64,000 nucleotides of DNA from Lagopus muta. Its lineage: Eukaryota; Chordata; Aves; Galliformes; Phasianidae. How positions within the stretch are numbered: position 1 is the stretch's first letter; every line of letters begins with the position of its first letter. Made by a program: the position numbers and the translations under genes. Where the stretch lies: assembly GCF_023343835.1 (NCBI RefSeq), contig NC_064433.1, positions 186,396,277-186,460,276 of the forward strand, read 5' to 3'. The notes beneath the pieces were generated by a model. That model made no database searches and was not told the origin of the DNA. It saw only the letters and a program-made list of their open reading frames with translations. Of this stretch, positions 26,296 through 36,893 are shown one piece after another.

Positions 26296-26612
26296 CACAG
26301 AATCATAGAATGGCCTGGGTTGGAAGGGACCTCAAGGATCATGAAACTCCAATCACCTCACAACAGAAAGGGCCACCAACCTCCAAATTTAATACTAGAC
26401 CAGGCTGCCCAGGGCCCCATTCAACCTGGCCTTGAACACCTCCAGGGACAGGGCATCCACAACCTGTCTGGGCAGCCTGTTCCAGCATCTCACCACTCTC
26501 ATAGTAAAGAGCTTCCCCCTGACATCCAGCCTAAATCTTCCCTCCTTCAACTTAAAACCACTTCCCCTTGTCCTGCCATTATCTACCCTTGTAAAAAGTT
26601 ATGGATCACTCC
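26296..26612 (-). mobile_element. CR1 LINE 3' fragment, reverse; left arm of inverted pair
   Basis: CACAGAATCATAGAATGGCC, TGGGTTGGAAGGGACCTCAA, GGCAGCCTGTTCCAGCATCT and CTTGTCCTGCCATTATCTAC, continuing to GTAAAAAGTTATGGATC. Directly abuts the opposite-strand CR1 at 26613-27193. Confidence 0.92.
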
Positions 26613-27193
26613 AAACAAAAAAGACTGTCCCCCTCTACTCTGCTCTTGTGAGGCCCCATCTGGAATACTGCGTCCAAGTGTGGAGCCCGCAGTACAAAAA
26701 TGACAGGGAGCTGTTGGAGAGGGTCCAGAGGAGGGCCACTAGGATGATCAGGGGATTGGAGGCACCTCCCCTATGAGGACAGGCTGAGGGAGCTGGGCTT
26801 GTTCAGCCTGGAGAAAAGAAGGCTGTGGGGTGACCTCACTGCAGCCTTTCAGTACCTAAAGGGAGCCTACAAACAGGAGGGGAATCAACTCTTTGAAAGG
26901 GTAGATAACTGCAGGACAAGGGGAAATGGTTTTAAGTTTAGGGGGGGGAGATTTAGGTTGGATGTCAGGGGGAAATTCAGAGAGTGATGAGGTGCTGGAA
27001 CAGGCTGCCCAGAGAGGTTGTGGATGCCCCATCCTTGGAGGTGTTCAAGGCCAGGTTGGATGGGGCCCTGGGCAGCCTGGTTTAGCATTAAACGTGGAGG
27101 TTGGTGGCCCTGCGTGTGGCAGGGGGGTTTGGAGATTCATGATCCTTGAGGTCCCTTCCAACCCTGGCCATTCTGTGATTCTGTGATTCTGTG
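26613..27193 (+). mobile_element. CR1 LINE fragment; right arm of inverted pair
   Basis: Starts near ACTGTCCCCCTCTACTCTGC and passes through GGAATACTGCGTCCAAGTGT, AGGGTCCAGAGGAGGGCCAC, GTTCAGCCTGGAGAAAAGAA and CAGGCTGCCCAGAGAGGTTG to a clean ATTCTGTGATTCTGTGATTC tail. Positions 26799-26987 keep the frame of the CR1 ORF2 C-terminus ([20 protein letters not shown]) before it breaks. Confidence 0.93.
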
Positions 27194-29531
27194 AAAAAAG
27201 ACCCCTATAGAGAAGGCCTATAGGCATGCCCAGAGTGAAAATGAGTGAACACCTCATAACTGATTTAGCAGTACTCAGTTTACGTACTCAAGTGAGGCAG
27301 TGCCCAACTGTGAGCTTCTCTACAGTCAACAACAACCTCCAAACTCTAGGATCTGAATCTGATGGTTTCCTCTCCACTAACAAAGGGTACAAATATATTT
27401 TACTAACCTATGTACCTCACTTAAGCCCACAGAATTGAAGCTTTGTACAATGTGGCATTTACCGTGTGGTAAATAATACACTGGCAAAGAAAGATGGCTA
27501 TTTCCCCATTTTGTTAATGGTTCCTCCTCATTAAAATTGCAGGCAGTGAATTCCCAGGGTGGACATACAGTATTTCAAGTTATGCATCTGATGATAAAGT
27601 TAAAAAAACTGTTTTTAAGTACCAGTATATGAGCAGAGCTGATGCAAGATATAGTAAAGAACACTCACAAAATCTCTGAGAAAGCATCTAAAATACATGC
27701 TTTTTTGCCTGAAGGCAATGTTCTGCAATATCAGCACCCTTCAAGAGGAAGTGGTTGCTGCCTGCTGTTCTCAGAACAGTGAATCAGGAGTTAATCACCC
27801 TCCTGAAGTCACAAGGCTGTGGTTTGAATGCTTCAACTCAGAAATCTCTTCTGAATCCTGGCTGCTGGCTGGATAACTGCTTTTCCTACTTCAAAGTCAC
27901 TTGACTTGAGGAGTAATATTTGGTGTAATTAGATCTATTGACCTTAAATGCCTGGTTTGTAGGTTGCGTATGTCACTTTTTTTTTCTTTTTGAAGATTTA
28001 TCTGAAAAAGAAACACTAACCTATTTATTATATTTGCTCTATGGTTGTAATTACCTTGCCTCTTTTTCCAACTCATTATTAAACACTGACTTTGCAAAGC
28101 TACTTTAATCAACCTCTACTCTTTACCTCCTGCTTAAAGCTTGCTCCTTGCTCCTTTTTCCAGTCTCTATTATTACATCACAGTGATCATCAGCATTTAT
28201 GAAGGCTGTTGTCAGGATCCAAGAAATAATTTACATGCATTTAGTCTTGTGTATATACACGAAGCACTGGCAAATGAGTAGATTTCATTATCTACTACAT
28301 TACAACAGTCAGAAAACAGCTGAATGTTACTTGAAAAACAAACAGGTAACAGCTCATGAAAACGTAATAACAGTATTAAGCAGAGCTGACAGCCTGAGGT
28401 GCCGTGGGTATATGCAATGTGGCTCTTTGTCTTTCGGTCTAAATGCTAGGTTTCATCTCCGGGACATATGGGCTGGATTGCAGAAGGATGATTATGCTCT
28501 GGATAAGTTAATTTTTTGAGAATTTTTTTTTTTTACTTTCAAACAACATGAAGAGATCACATTCCCTCATTTCTTTCTCTTTTAGAGATCACCAGTATGA
28601 ACTTTTCCACCATCACTTGATCTATATCTCATTACTCCCCTAATGAATCAAAGTCATTAAGTACTGCCCAGCTCCACAGATGGCAAACTTGGTTGTTTAT
28701 GTGCAACTTCTCTGAAGTCATAGGAGATGTCTGTGACTTAGCCATCAGCTCATACTTCTTTCTTCCACTAACCCCTTCCTCATTTGTCCAAACTGAGTGA
28801 CTCCACTACAAAAGAGTACTTCCACAGACACCCACGGTTTGAATAAGGATATAATATCACTCTAATCAAGAAAAATCCTTTATTTTGCTATATGCAAATC
28901 CATAGAAATTATTAATTTGGGGTCGTGGCAGGGGCTCTGAGATGCAGAGATCACCCAGGACTCCTCTGCTGAGTTGTGGGTGCTGCTGTAGGAGAAGAAC
29001 CACAGCCCCAACAGAAAATACAAGTGTTCAGGGAGCCTTGTCACCTGCACAACTCTGTCACCAGAGGAGGAGCACTCAGACTCAACATCTGAAGTTGCCA
29101 TGGAAGCTGTGCTCTGCCAGATTTGCATATCTCTGCCAGGTTTGTGTAGCTTTCACTTCTGAATGAGAACTGCATGAACGCTTCAAAGGAGAAAGAAATA
29201 CCCCAAGGTTTTATCTCCAACTTATTTTCCAAAATCCAAAGGACTCTCTCTTTGTTTGATTATGGAACATTTGATCTGAAAATCAGATCATTTTGTCATT
29301 GAAGTCATGGCTGGTAACTCATTCTTTAGAAAAATATATGTACATTTTCCTTTCTGGAAATAAAATCAATGCGAGATATTTAAACAGATAGTAACCTTTC
29401 TACCTGTACTGTGGGACCAGCAACTAGTGCATGTTTTTAGCATGTTTTTAGACCCAGAACTAGTGATCTCCTACATCTCCATAAGACAAAGATTAAGCAG
29501 CAAATAAGGCACCGAAACCTTCTCAGCAAAG
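27194..29531. other. Intergenic, no gene seen
   Basis: AT-rich with short T- and A-tracts. No repeat family or coding signal recognised. Confidence 0.6.
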
Positions 29532-29775
29532 TCATAGAATCATAAAATCATTAAGGTTGGAAAGACCACTGAGCTCATGTAGCCCAACCATCAACTCATG
29601 CTTTACAATACCACCACAAAACCACTTCACTCAATGTGATGTCTATGCTTTTCTTGAAGATCTCCAGAGATGGTGACTCTACCAGGTCCCTAGGGAGCTG
29701 TTCCAAAGCATTACCACTCTGAGAAGAAATTTTTCCAAATATCCAACTTAGACCTTCCCTGGCACAACTTAACTG
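29532..29775 (-). mobile_element. CR1 LINE 3' fragment, reverse
   Basis: TCATAGAATCATAAAATCAT, TAAGGTTGGAAAGACCACTG, GATCTCCAGAGATGGTGACT and TCCAACTTAGACCTTCCCTG. Moderately diverged. Confidence 0.88.
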
Positions 29776-29905
29776 CATGGCACAACCAGACGTGTGGAAT
29801 GGAGGTAAAACATCAGGACAGAAACAGGAAACTTGACAAATAATCCCTTGCACATCATACCCCAAACCTTTGTCACATTTTGCCTCTGCTTTTGAGCAAT
29901 AGAAT

Positions 29906-30010
29906 TAGAATCATAGAATATCCTGAGTTGGAAGGGACCCATTAGGATCACTGATTTCATCTCCTGTCTCCATACAGAACCACCCAAATATGAGACCAAG
30001 TATCTGAGGG
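29906..30010 (-). mobile_element. Short CR1 3'-end fragment, reverse
   Basis: TAGAATCATAGAATATCCTG, AGTTGGAAGGGACCCATTAG and CCATACAGAACCACCCAAAT. About 100 bp, a different subfamily from the neighbouring copy at 29532. Confidence 0.8.
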
Positions 30011-30855
30011 CTGTAAAATCTCAAGAGCATTCAGACGAAGAAATTTTTGTCCAAAAAGAGTTCTCTAATTTTCCTTATAAAATAAAGCAGCACTACCAAA
30101 ACAAATGACCACTGTTAACCTTCATGCCAGAGGAAGGAGAATCACCAAAAAGAGAAATAAGAATCCAATGAAGAGGTTAATTACATGCTTTCATGTACCA
30201 CTAGGAAGAGTTGAGGCAGTCTAGTATAAATAGCCATGATTCTTTTCCTTGTGTGCTGCACCTCTACGTTCCTTTTTGATCAAACATCCTGCCAAAATTC
30301 AGTTTGAGCATAAAACCTTCTGGCAAAATTGCATGAAATAAATTCAGAAATTCGCAGAATTAATAATGCTTCAGAATTATTATTATTTTTTCTGTGTTCT
30401 AAAAGAAAAAGAAAAGTCTTTCAGAATGAGTCTTCCTAGTGAGACCCTTTACTCTGTGGTAATAAGCAATTCTAAGCCCCTGTGCTTCCACCCACACCCC
30501 TCACAAATGTTAACTTAATGTTAACCTACAGACTTTGTCCAGCTTAGCTGCTGGGTAATAAAAGCTGCTTCACACAAGCTGAGAACACAAAGCAAGTGGG
30601 TGTTATGGCATGAATTGTTGCTTAGTCCTTTAATCAGCAGCTCTCTCCACAGTCAGAAGATGGTGTTTTAAACCCCATGATCACTGATTTGCCTGAGTAC
30701 TTTGAACAGTGCTTAGCACTGCACTCCATTTCAGTTGCATGTGCCAGGCTTTCTTGTGAAGTGCAGAGCAACAGGACAGCTGAGGTCAGACAAGGGTACC
30801 TCACTTCCTCAAGAACCAAAAACCATAGGGAACTCTCTATTCATATAACAGCATA

Positions 30856-30925
30856 GACTAGACTAGACTAGACTAGAACAGAATAGTTCATCTGGAAGGT
30901 CCTTCATGGATCATATACATCTGTA
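30856..30925. repeat. (GACTA)4 repeat next to a CR1-like end
   Basis: Four exact GACTA units (30856-30875) are followed by ATAGTTCATCTGGAAGGTCC and a TTCATGGATCATA stretch, which resemble the reverse 3' end of a CR1 copy. The pentamer may have grown from the CR1 tail. Confidence 0.6.
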
Positions 30926-31383
30926 TGCTGCTCAAAGGGCTGCTCTGCAATTTATTTAAAACACTCAGGAGTTCAGGATTCAAGTATCACCCAATATTAG
31001 TTAAACATTTCTGTTATTGGAAAATAGCTTTTAACGGAGAGAAAAATGCCTAGCATTGTTATTGACTGCCTCAGGATAGAACACAACACAACTCTTACAG
31101 GCACTCCTTATTTGAGGAGAGATATGTTAAACATTAAATCCACAGAAACACGCTTGGGTTCACATCTATCTGGAAGATTGAAGGCTGATAAGCTGCACAT
31201 TTAACGTGCAGTTGAATTGTCTGAGCAACATGATTTGTGTCCATGAACTCAGACCCACAGCCACTCTCTCAGACTCTCGTGGCAAACTTTTCTCCCTGGA
31301 GTTACTCACCCCGGTCTCAGCTTGAGCTGATAGACAAAGTGTGGCCTAGCAAGGCTGCATTGCATATGTGCTGAACAAATAGA

Positions 31384-31565
31384 ACCGTAGAATGATAGAA
31401 TGATAGAATGATAGAATCACTCAGGTTGGAAAAGACCTTAAAGATCATCGAGTCTAACCACAACCTTAGCATGCTACCCTAACAACCCTCCACTAAATCA
31501 TGTTGCTGAGCACCACATCCAAATGGTTTTTAAACACATCCAAGGATGGTGACACAAACACACCA
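31384..31565 (-). mobile_element. CR1 LINE 3'-end fragment, reverse, with expanded tail
   Basis: Four AGAATGAT-type tail units, then CTCAGGTTGGAAAAGACCTT, AAGATCATCGAGTCTAACCA and AACACATCCAAGGATGGTGA. Confidence 0.9.
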
Positions 31566-32879
31566 AAGCCAGTGTCAGAACCATGACCTAAATATTTTTC
31601 TTTTTTTTTCTCCTACCTGCTATTTGTCTCAAATATCGTTTTTAGGTGAGAAGGCACCCAGACACAACAGTTTGCCTGCAACCTCTAGATTTTGTCAAGA
31701 TACAAATAATTAGTCTTCAGATTTCTTTGAAGGTTAATTTTAAGAGCAAATTATTGGTCTTTCTTGCTTTACTTTTGTGGAACTTCCTGTTTTTCCTCAA
31801 TTGGTGCCTTGCAAAATCACACAGACCTTGACTCTTCACTCTCCCCTGGAGAAATATAGTGAGCTCTGCATACAGGCAAGTTAAGCAGGATGTGTAACCC
31901 CACCACGATCTTGAAATCTCCACCATAAGCTAACAGTCAGCAAAATTATAGATGATCAGTAAAGGAGTTAATCCACAATAAATTTCTGCTTCTCCTGGTT
32001 CCACTTTTTCATACTTCCTTGGAAACTAAACTCAAAACAAAGCCATGGCCTTGGAAATAGATAAGTAAAAACTGAATTTATCGTCCTCCTTGATAACACA
32101 CATTAAATATATTGCAAAACTACTTCTTAGGAAGCTCTTTGTTTTTCTAGACAGGCTCTTGCTTAAGCAATGTATGTCTAGCTGGTTAACAAAATACTTA
32201 TTCTTTTGTGTTCAGAACATCAAAATGAAAACGAAGGCAAGTGATAAGGTAACTATTTTTTCACGGATTTTAGGTTTCAATGCTAATGATTAACAAATCC
32301 TTCCTACTAAGTAAGAAGCAATCAGAGGTTGTAAAACAATCCTGGCTGCTTAAATATTCTACTATTTCACACATATTGTATTCTTGGGAATCTCAGTTAA
32401 CTTTCAATTTAAAAGATGATTTGATCCTTACATACTCTCAAAACAGACACTCACTGCTGCAGAGTCTGTCTGCACTGAGTTCTTCCATGGACAGGGAGGT
32501 AATTGCCCCAAAGAAGACAGGATGTAAATGGGAGAGATTGTGAATTCAAAAGGCAGATAAACAAGTAGCAAAGAAGTAAGCATGAAGAGCAATGAATGAA
32601 TTGGTACTTCACAATGGGAAAGCAGAGGGCAAACTCTTCTGGTTTCTTCTGAAGGTTAACAAAGAAATGAAATGATCACTTGACATTTTCTTGACATCTC
32701 TTTGGATAGAATGCCATACGTTTTTGTAAAATGGAATGCACAGCAGTATGTGAGTGCTTATATTCACGTAGATAAGCTTTTGGAGAAAGCAGGGCAGGGA
32801 CTTAAGAATATCTAAATATCTAATGGGAGGTGAGAGGCAAATGGATAATCCAGGCTCTTCTTGGTGTTGCATAGTAATT

Positions 32880-33146
32880 CTTAGCACAAGTAATGTGCTA
32901 AGACTTGAACATAAGAAGTTCCACACTGACATGCAGAAGAACTTTCTTACAATAGGGGTGTGGAGAACTGGAACAGGTTGCCCAGAGAGGTTGTGGAATT
33001 TCCTTCTATGAAGATATTCAAGACCCATCTGAACACCTACCTGTCCAACTTATTGTTGGGAACTGCTTTGGCAGGGGGGTTGGACTTGATGATCTCTTGA
33101 GGTCTCTTCCAACCCATCCAACTCTGTGATCTTGTGATTCTGTGAC
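32880..33146 (+). mobile_element. CR1 LINE 3' fragment
   Basis: GAGAACTGGAACAGGTTGCC, CAGAGAGGTTGTGGAATTTC and GGTTGGACTTGATGATCTCT, ending CTCTGTGATCTTGTGATTCTG. Confidence 0.9.
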
Positions 33147-33215
33147 TTTGTTTCTTCCCCCATAGGGAAACCTCACAGAACAGAAGTGCTCCAGAGCTGA
33201 AGGAGAGCTGGGTGT

Positions 33216-33260
33216 TGCTTGCAAAACTGCTGCTTGCAAAACTGCTGCTTGCAAAACTGC
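33216..33260. repeat. Three exact copies of a 15-bp unit
   Basis: TGCTTGCAAAACTGC repeats perfectly three times and is followed by TGCGC. Confidence 0.95.
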
Positions 33261-34276
33261 TGCGCATTCCCTGTGGATGATAATGTGTGCTCAAACCTCC
33301 CAGCTAAGGTTTCTTTCTTTCTCTTGTGGCTGTGTCACATGGAGGCTTGAGCTTTTCTTTCTCCAACACACAAAGCTGGCAGCACTCACTGGAATACAGA
33401 AAATGATGGGAGTGTGGACCTTGAAATTCTCCCTCCACCCACGGAGCAACGTATCACACATACACTAATCCCACCAGGCTGACACCAGGTACCAGGAAGC
33501 GAAAGGTTTTGTACCAACCATGCAAGTTTCTGCTCTCTTGACATCCACAATATTTCAGGTGTACTTTGAGATCAGGAGTTAGCCCAGAAAGCACCAGCTG
33601 GCAGGGGTATGGCAGGGATTTGAGGTGTCCTCACAACTACTCCTAGCATCAGATTGAGATCTGCACACAGGATGCACATACTTGCAGTGCTCTGTGGAAG
33701 GAGGGCTGATTGCTTTTCCATGTCCTTAGGCCACTTCAGGACAGTTTAAAGCTCACAAGAACTCTCACAGTCCGTTTCTGCATCCAGCCTGTGCCTGTAC
33801 CATGGTTAAAGAGGTAACTGCAGTTCTAAATAAAGCAAGCATTATTTGCTCCATGTGTTTGTTTGCAGCTACATCTTATAGTTTCATCTAACACTCAGAG
33901 TCTCCCTGTGGCTATGTGGTGCTGACCTATCTGTTGGGTTAAATCAGAAACAGACATAAGGAAAGTTTAGCTCACCGTGAGTGGGATAGGGCATTCTTAC
34001 ATGTTTTCAAGATCCAACTACACGAAGTTCAGAGCAACTTGACCTCATTCATAACTGATTCTGCTTTGGCTACGAGGTTGGAGTAGAGATGTTTGAACTT
34101 CTTCCCAATCTGAATCATGCCATGATCCTACAGGCTTTGGATTTCTTTTGCCAGGGTTAGAAATTCCCAAGTGCTGTTCAGTAAAGCCTGATGTGTCCTT
34201 GCTCAGGAAGATGAGCTTTGTCTCCTGCTCCTGAAGAGACCTGCTGTCAGAGACTTCCTTTCTATACGAATAATTA

Positions 34277-34657
34277 TAGAATCACAGAAAGTCTTGGGTT
34301 GGAAAAGACCTCAAAGATCATCTAGTTCCAACTTCACTGCCACAAGCAGGGTTGCCAACCACTAAATCAGGCACTAGATCAGGCTGTCCAGGGGCCCATC
34401 CACACTGGCTTTGAACACCTTCAGGGACAGGACATCCACAGCTTCTCTGGGCAGCCTTTGCCAGCGCCTCACCACCCTCTCAGTGAAAAATTTCCCTGAC
34501 ATCTAATCTAAAACTAAAATGGCTCCCTTGTTCCATCACTATCTACCGGTGTAAAAAGTTGATTTCCCTCACATTAGTGAGCTTCCTTTAAGTATTGGAA
34601 AGTAGTAAATGAGTTCTCCACAAAGCCTTCTCTTCTCTGGGCTGAACAAGTTCAGCT
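34277..34657 (-). mobile_element. CR1 LINE 3' fragment, reverse
   Basis: TAGAATCACAGAAAGTCTTG, GGTTGGAAAAGACCTCAAAG, CAGGACATCCACAGCTTCTC and CTGGGCAGCCTTTGCCAGC, ending CTGGGCTGAACAAGTTCAGC. Confidence 0.9.
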
Positions 34658-35102
34658 GACAATGATGCTGAAGTGGAAAGCCAAGTAAGCTTTTGCTTAC
34701 TTATCTGTTGTCTTATATATCTAGAAAAGGGTGAGAATAATAGGGGCATAAACTCTCCTTGCGTTCTGTGCTTCCCTAGAAAGAGATTTTACACAAATGG
34801 CAGGGGCTTTGGGCCACTGCTGAAAAAAGTATACATGAATCCTTATAACTATGTTCTGAGTTAGTGAACATAAGTTGAACAAATGGGTGCTTCTTTGCAC
34901 ATACACAATTTCTGAGCAGAGATTGAATGTTCTTTAAATTATCTGGCCCATAAAGCGTGGTGTCAAATCAATGCAGCCTTGTAGGCAAACATGAGGACAA
35001 CCCAAAAAAAGCTTTAAATGTCAGATTCTAAAATACACCCTATCAGGCTTCTCATTATTTGAAGATTGTAAAATTCTAGCCATTGTCTTGAATTTGGGAG
35101 CA

Positions 35103-35390
35103 GGAGCAGCTGAGGGAACTGGAATTGTTCAGTCTGGAGAAGAGAAGGCTCAGGGATCAGCTTATCACTCTCTACAAATACCTGAAAGGAGTTTGTGGTG
35201 AGGTGGGGGTCTTCTCCTGCTTAAGTAGTGATAGAACTAGAAGGAATGACCTCAAGTTGCACTGGGGGAGATTCAAGTTGGACATTTTGGAAAACTTCCC
35301 TTTTAACAGATTGATCAGGCACTGGAACAGGCTGCTTAGGGAGGTGGTTTAGTCACTGTCCCTGTAAGTGAGAAACATTTAGATGTTGTA
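35103..35390 (+). mobile_element. CR1 LINE fragment lacking its 3' end
   Basis: GGAACTGGAATTGTTCAGTC, TGGAGAAGAGAAGGCTCAGG and CACTGGAACAGGCTGCTTAG; it stops at GTAAGTGAGAAACATTTAGA without the usual tail. A 75-codon piece of the ORF2 C-terminus stays open at 35125-35352. Confidence 0.88.
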
Positions 35391-35530
35391 CTGTCATTCA
35401 AAATCCAGGAAGAAAACTCACTGAATCCAATGGGGTGTTAGAAAGCAGCATTCCTTTATTCCTCACAGTATGTACTGAGCAACTTGACAAATCAAGCACG
35501 TGCACTCAGAATTCAAGTTCTACATTTATA

Positions 35531-35852
35531 CTAGAAGGGAGCTTATAACCAGGAGGGGATTGACTTTTTACACTATCTAACAATGATAGGAGAAACTGGA
35601 AAGATTATAAACTAAAAGAGATTAATTCAGGCAAGAAGTTAGGAAGAAATGCTTAACTCAGGGGTTAGTGAGGCCCTGTCACAGGCAGCTCAGAGAAGGT
35701 GCAGATGCCCCATCGCCGGAGGTTATCAAAGCCATGCTGGATGGGGCCTTGGGCAGCCCAATCTGTTGGGGGCAACCAGCCCATTGGCAGGGGCTTGGAA
35801 CTGGCTCATAGTGAAGTTCCCTCCTATCTAAGCCATTCAATGACTCTATGAC
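35531..35852 (+). mobile_element. CR1 LINE 3' fragment
   Basis: AGAAGGGAGCTTATAACCAG, CAGCTCAGAGAAGGTGCAGA and CATGCTGGATGGGGCCTTGG, ending AGCCATTCAATGACTCTATG. Confidence 0.85.
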
Positions 35853-35939
35853 GTTGAAGAGTTTCCACTACGTGAGGCCATGCAAAGTCTTTTTGTATTG
35901 ATCATCTACCAGAAGAAGGATGACCCGCAGGGTGAGGGA

Positions 35940-36224
35940 GGTGATTTTACACTCTATTCTGCCTTGTTAGGCCCCAGCTGGAGTACGGTGTCAAAGTATG
36001 GGATCCCCAACACAGGAAAGATGTGGAGCTTTTGGAGAGCGTCCAGAGGAGGGCCACGAAGATGATCCAAGAGCTAGAACACCTCTCTTATGAAGATAGG
36101 CTGAAGGAACTGGCCTGGTTCAGCCTGGGAAAGAGAAAACTGTGGGGAGACCCCATTGCAGCCTTATAACATTAAAGGGAGTTTATAAACATGAAATAAA
36201 ACAACTTTTTACATGGGTAGATAG
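35940..36224 (+). mobile_element. Left half of a CR1 copy split by another CR1
   Basis: TACACTCTATTCTGCCTTGT, GTCCAGAGGAGGGCCACGAA and TGGTTCAGCCTGGGAAAGAG, ending at GGGTAGATAG. The rest of this copy resumes at about 36618 after the inserted reverse CR1. Confidence 0.9.
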
Positions 36225-36618
36225 TCATAGAATCATAGAATCACAAAATTGGAAAGGACCTACAAGATCATCATCTAACCATCCTCCCATTACCACTGCT
36301 ACCACAAGCACTAAACCATATCTCACAGCTCCTCATCCAGACACCTCTTGAACACTGCCAGGGACGGCGACTCCACCACCTCCCTGGGCAGCCATTCCAG
36401 TGCCTGACCGCTCTCTGAGACAAAAAGGTTTTTCTTATGTCTAATCTAAACCTCCTCTGGTGCAACTTGTGGCCATTTCCTCAGGTCCTGTTTGTTGCCT
36501 GGGAGAAGAGGCCAAATCCCACCTCATCACAACTTCCCTTCAGGAAATTGTAGAGTGCAATAAGGTCTCCCTTGTTCTCCTCTTTTCAGACTAAACAACC
36601 CCTAAACAGTTCTTTATA
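36225..36618 (-). mobile_element. Reverse CR1 inserted inside an older CR1
   Basis: Begins TCATAGAATCATAGAATCAC and runs through GAAAGGACCTACAAGATCAT, CCACCTCCCTGGGCAGCC and TGGCCATTTCCTCAGGTCC to ACTAAACAACCCCTAAACAG. Flanked on both sides by parts of one forward CR1. Same subfamily as 12124-12650. Confidence 0.92.
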
Positions 36619-36893
36619 GGACAATGGTTTTAAACTAAAGTAAGGAAGATTTAGATTGGATGTCAGGGGAAGTTTTTTACTAAGAAAGTGGTCATATGCT
36701 GGAACATACAGGTTGCCCACAGAGGTTGTGGATGCCCTTTCCCTGGAGGTATCTAATGCCAGATTGTATGAGGCCCTGGGCAACTTGTTCTTGTACCTGA
36801 TCTCGTGGTTGGCAAACCTGCATGTGGCAATGGGGTTGGAACCTGATGATCCTCATGATTCCTTCCAACCCAAGCCATTCTATGATTCTATGA
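36619..36893 (+). mobile_element. Right half of the split CR1 copy
   Basis: Resumes with GGACAATGGTTTTAAAC, then TTAGATTGGATGTCAGGGGA, CAGGTTGCCCACAGAGGTTG and CTTCCAACCCAAGCCATTCT, with an ATTCTATGATTCTATG tail. It continues the frame order of 35940-36224. Confidence 0.9.

Noticed and set aside
26320..26776. Open frames of 114-127 codons
   Set aside because: They read through two abutting CR1 fragments, partly antisense to the real CR1 frame.
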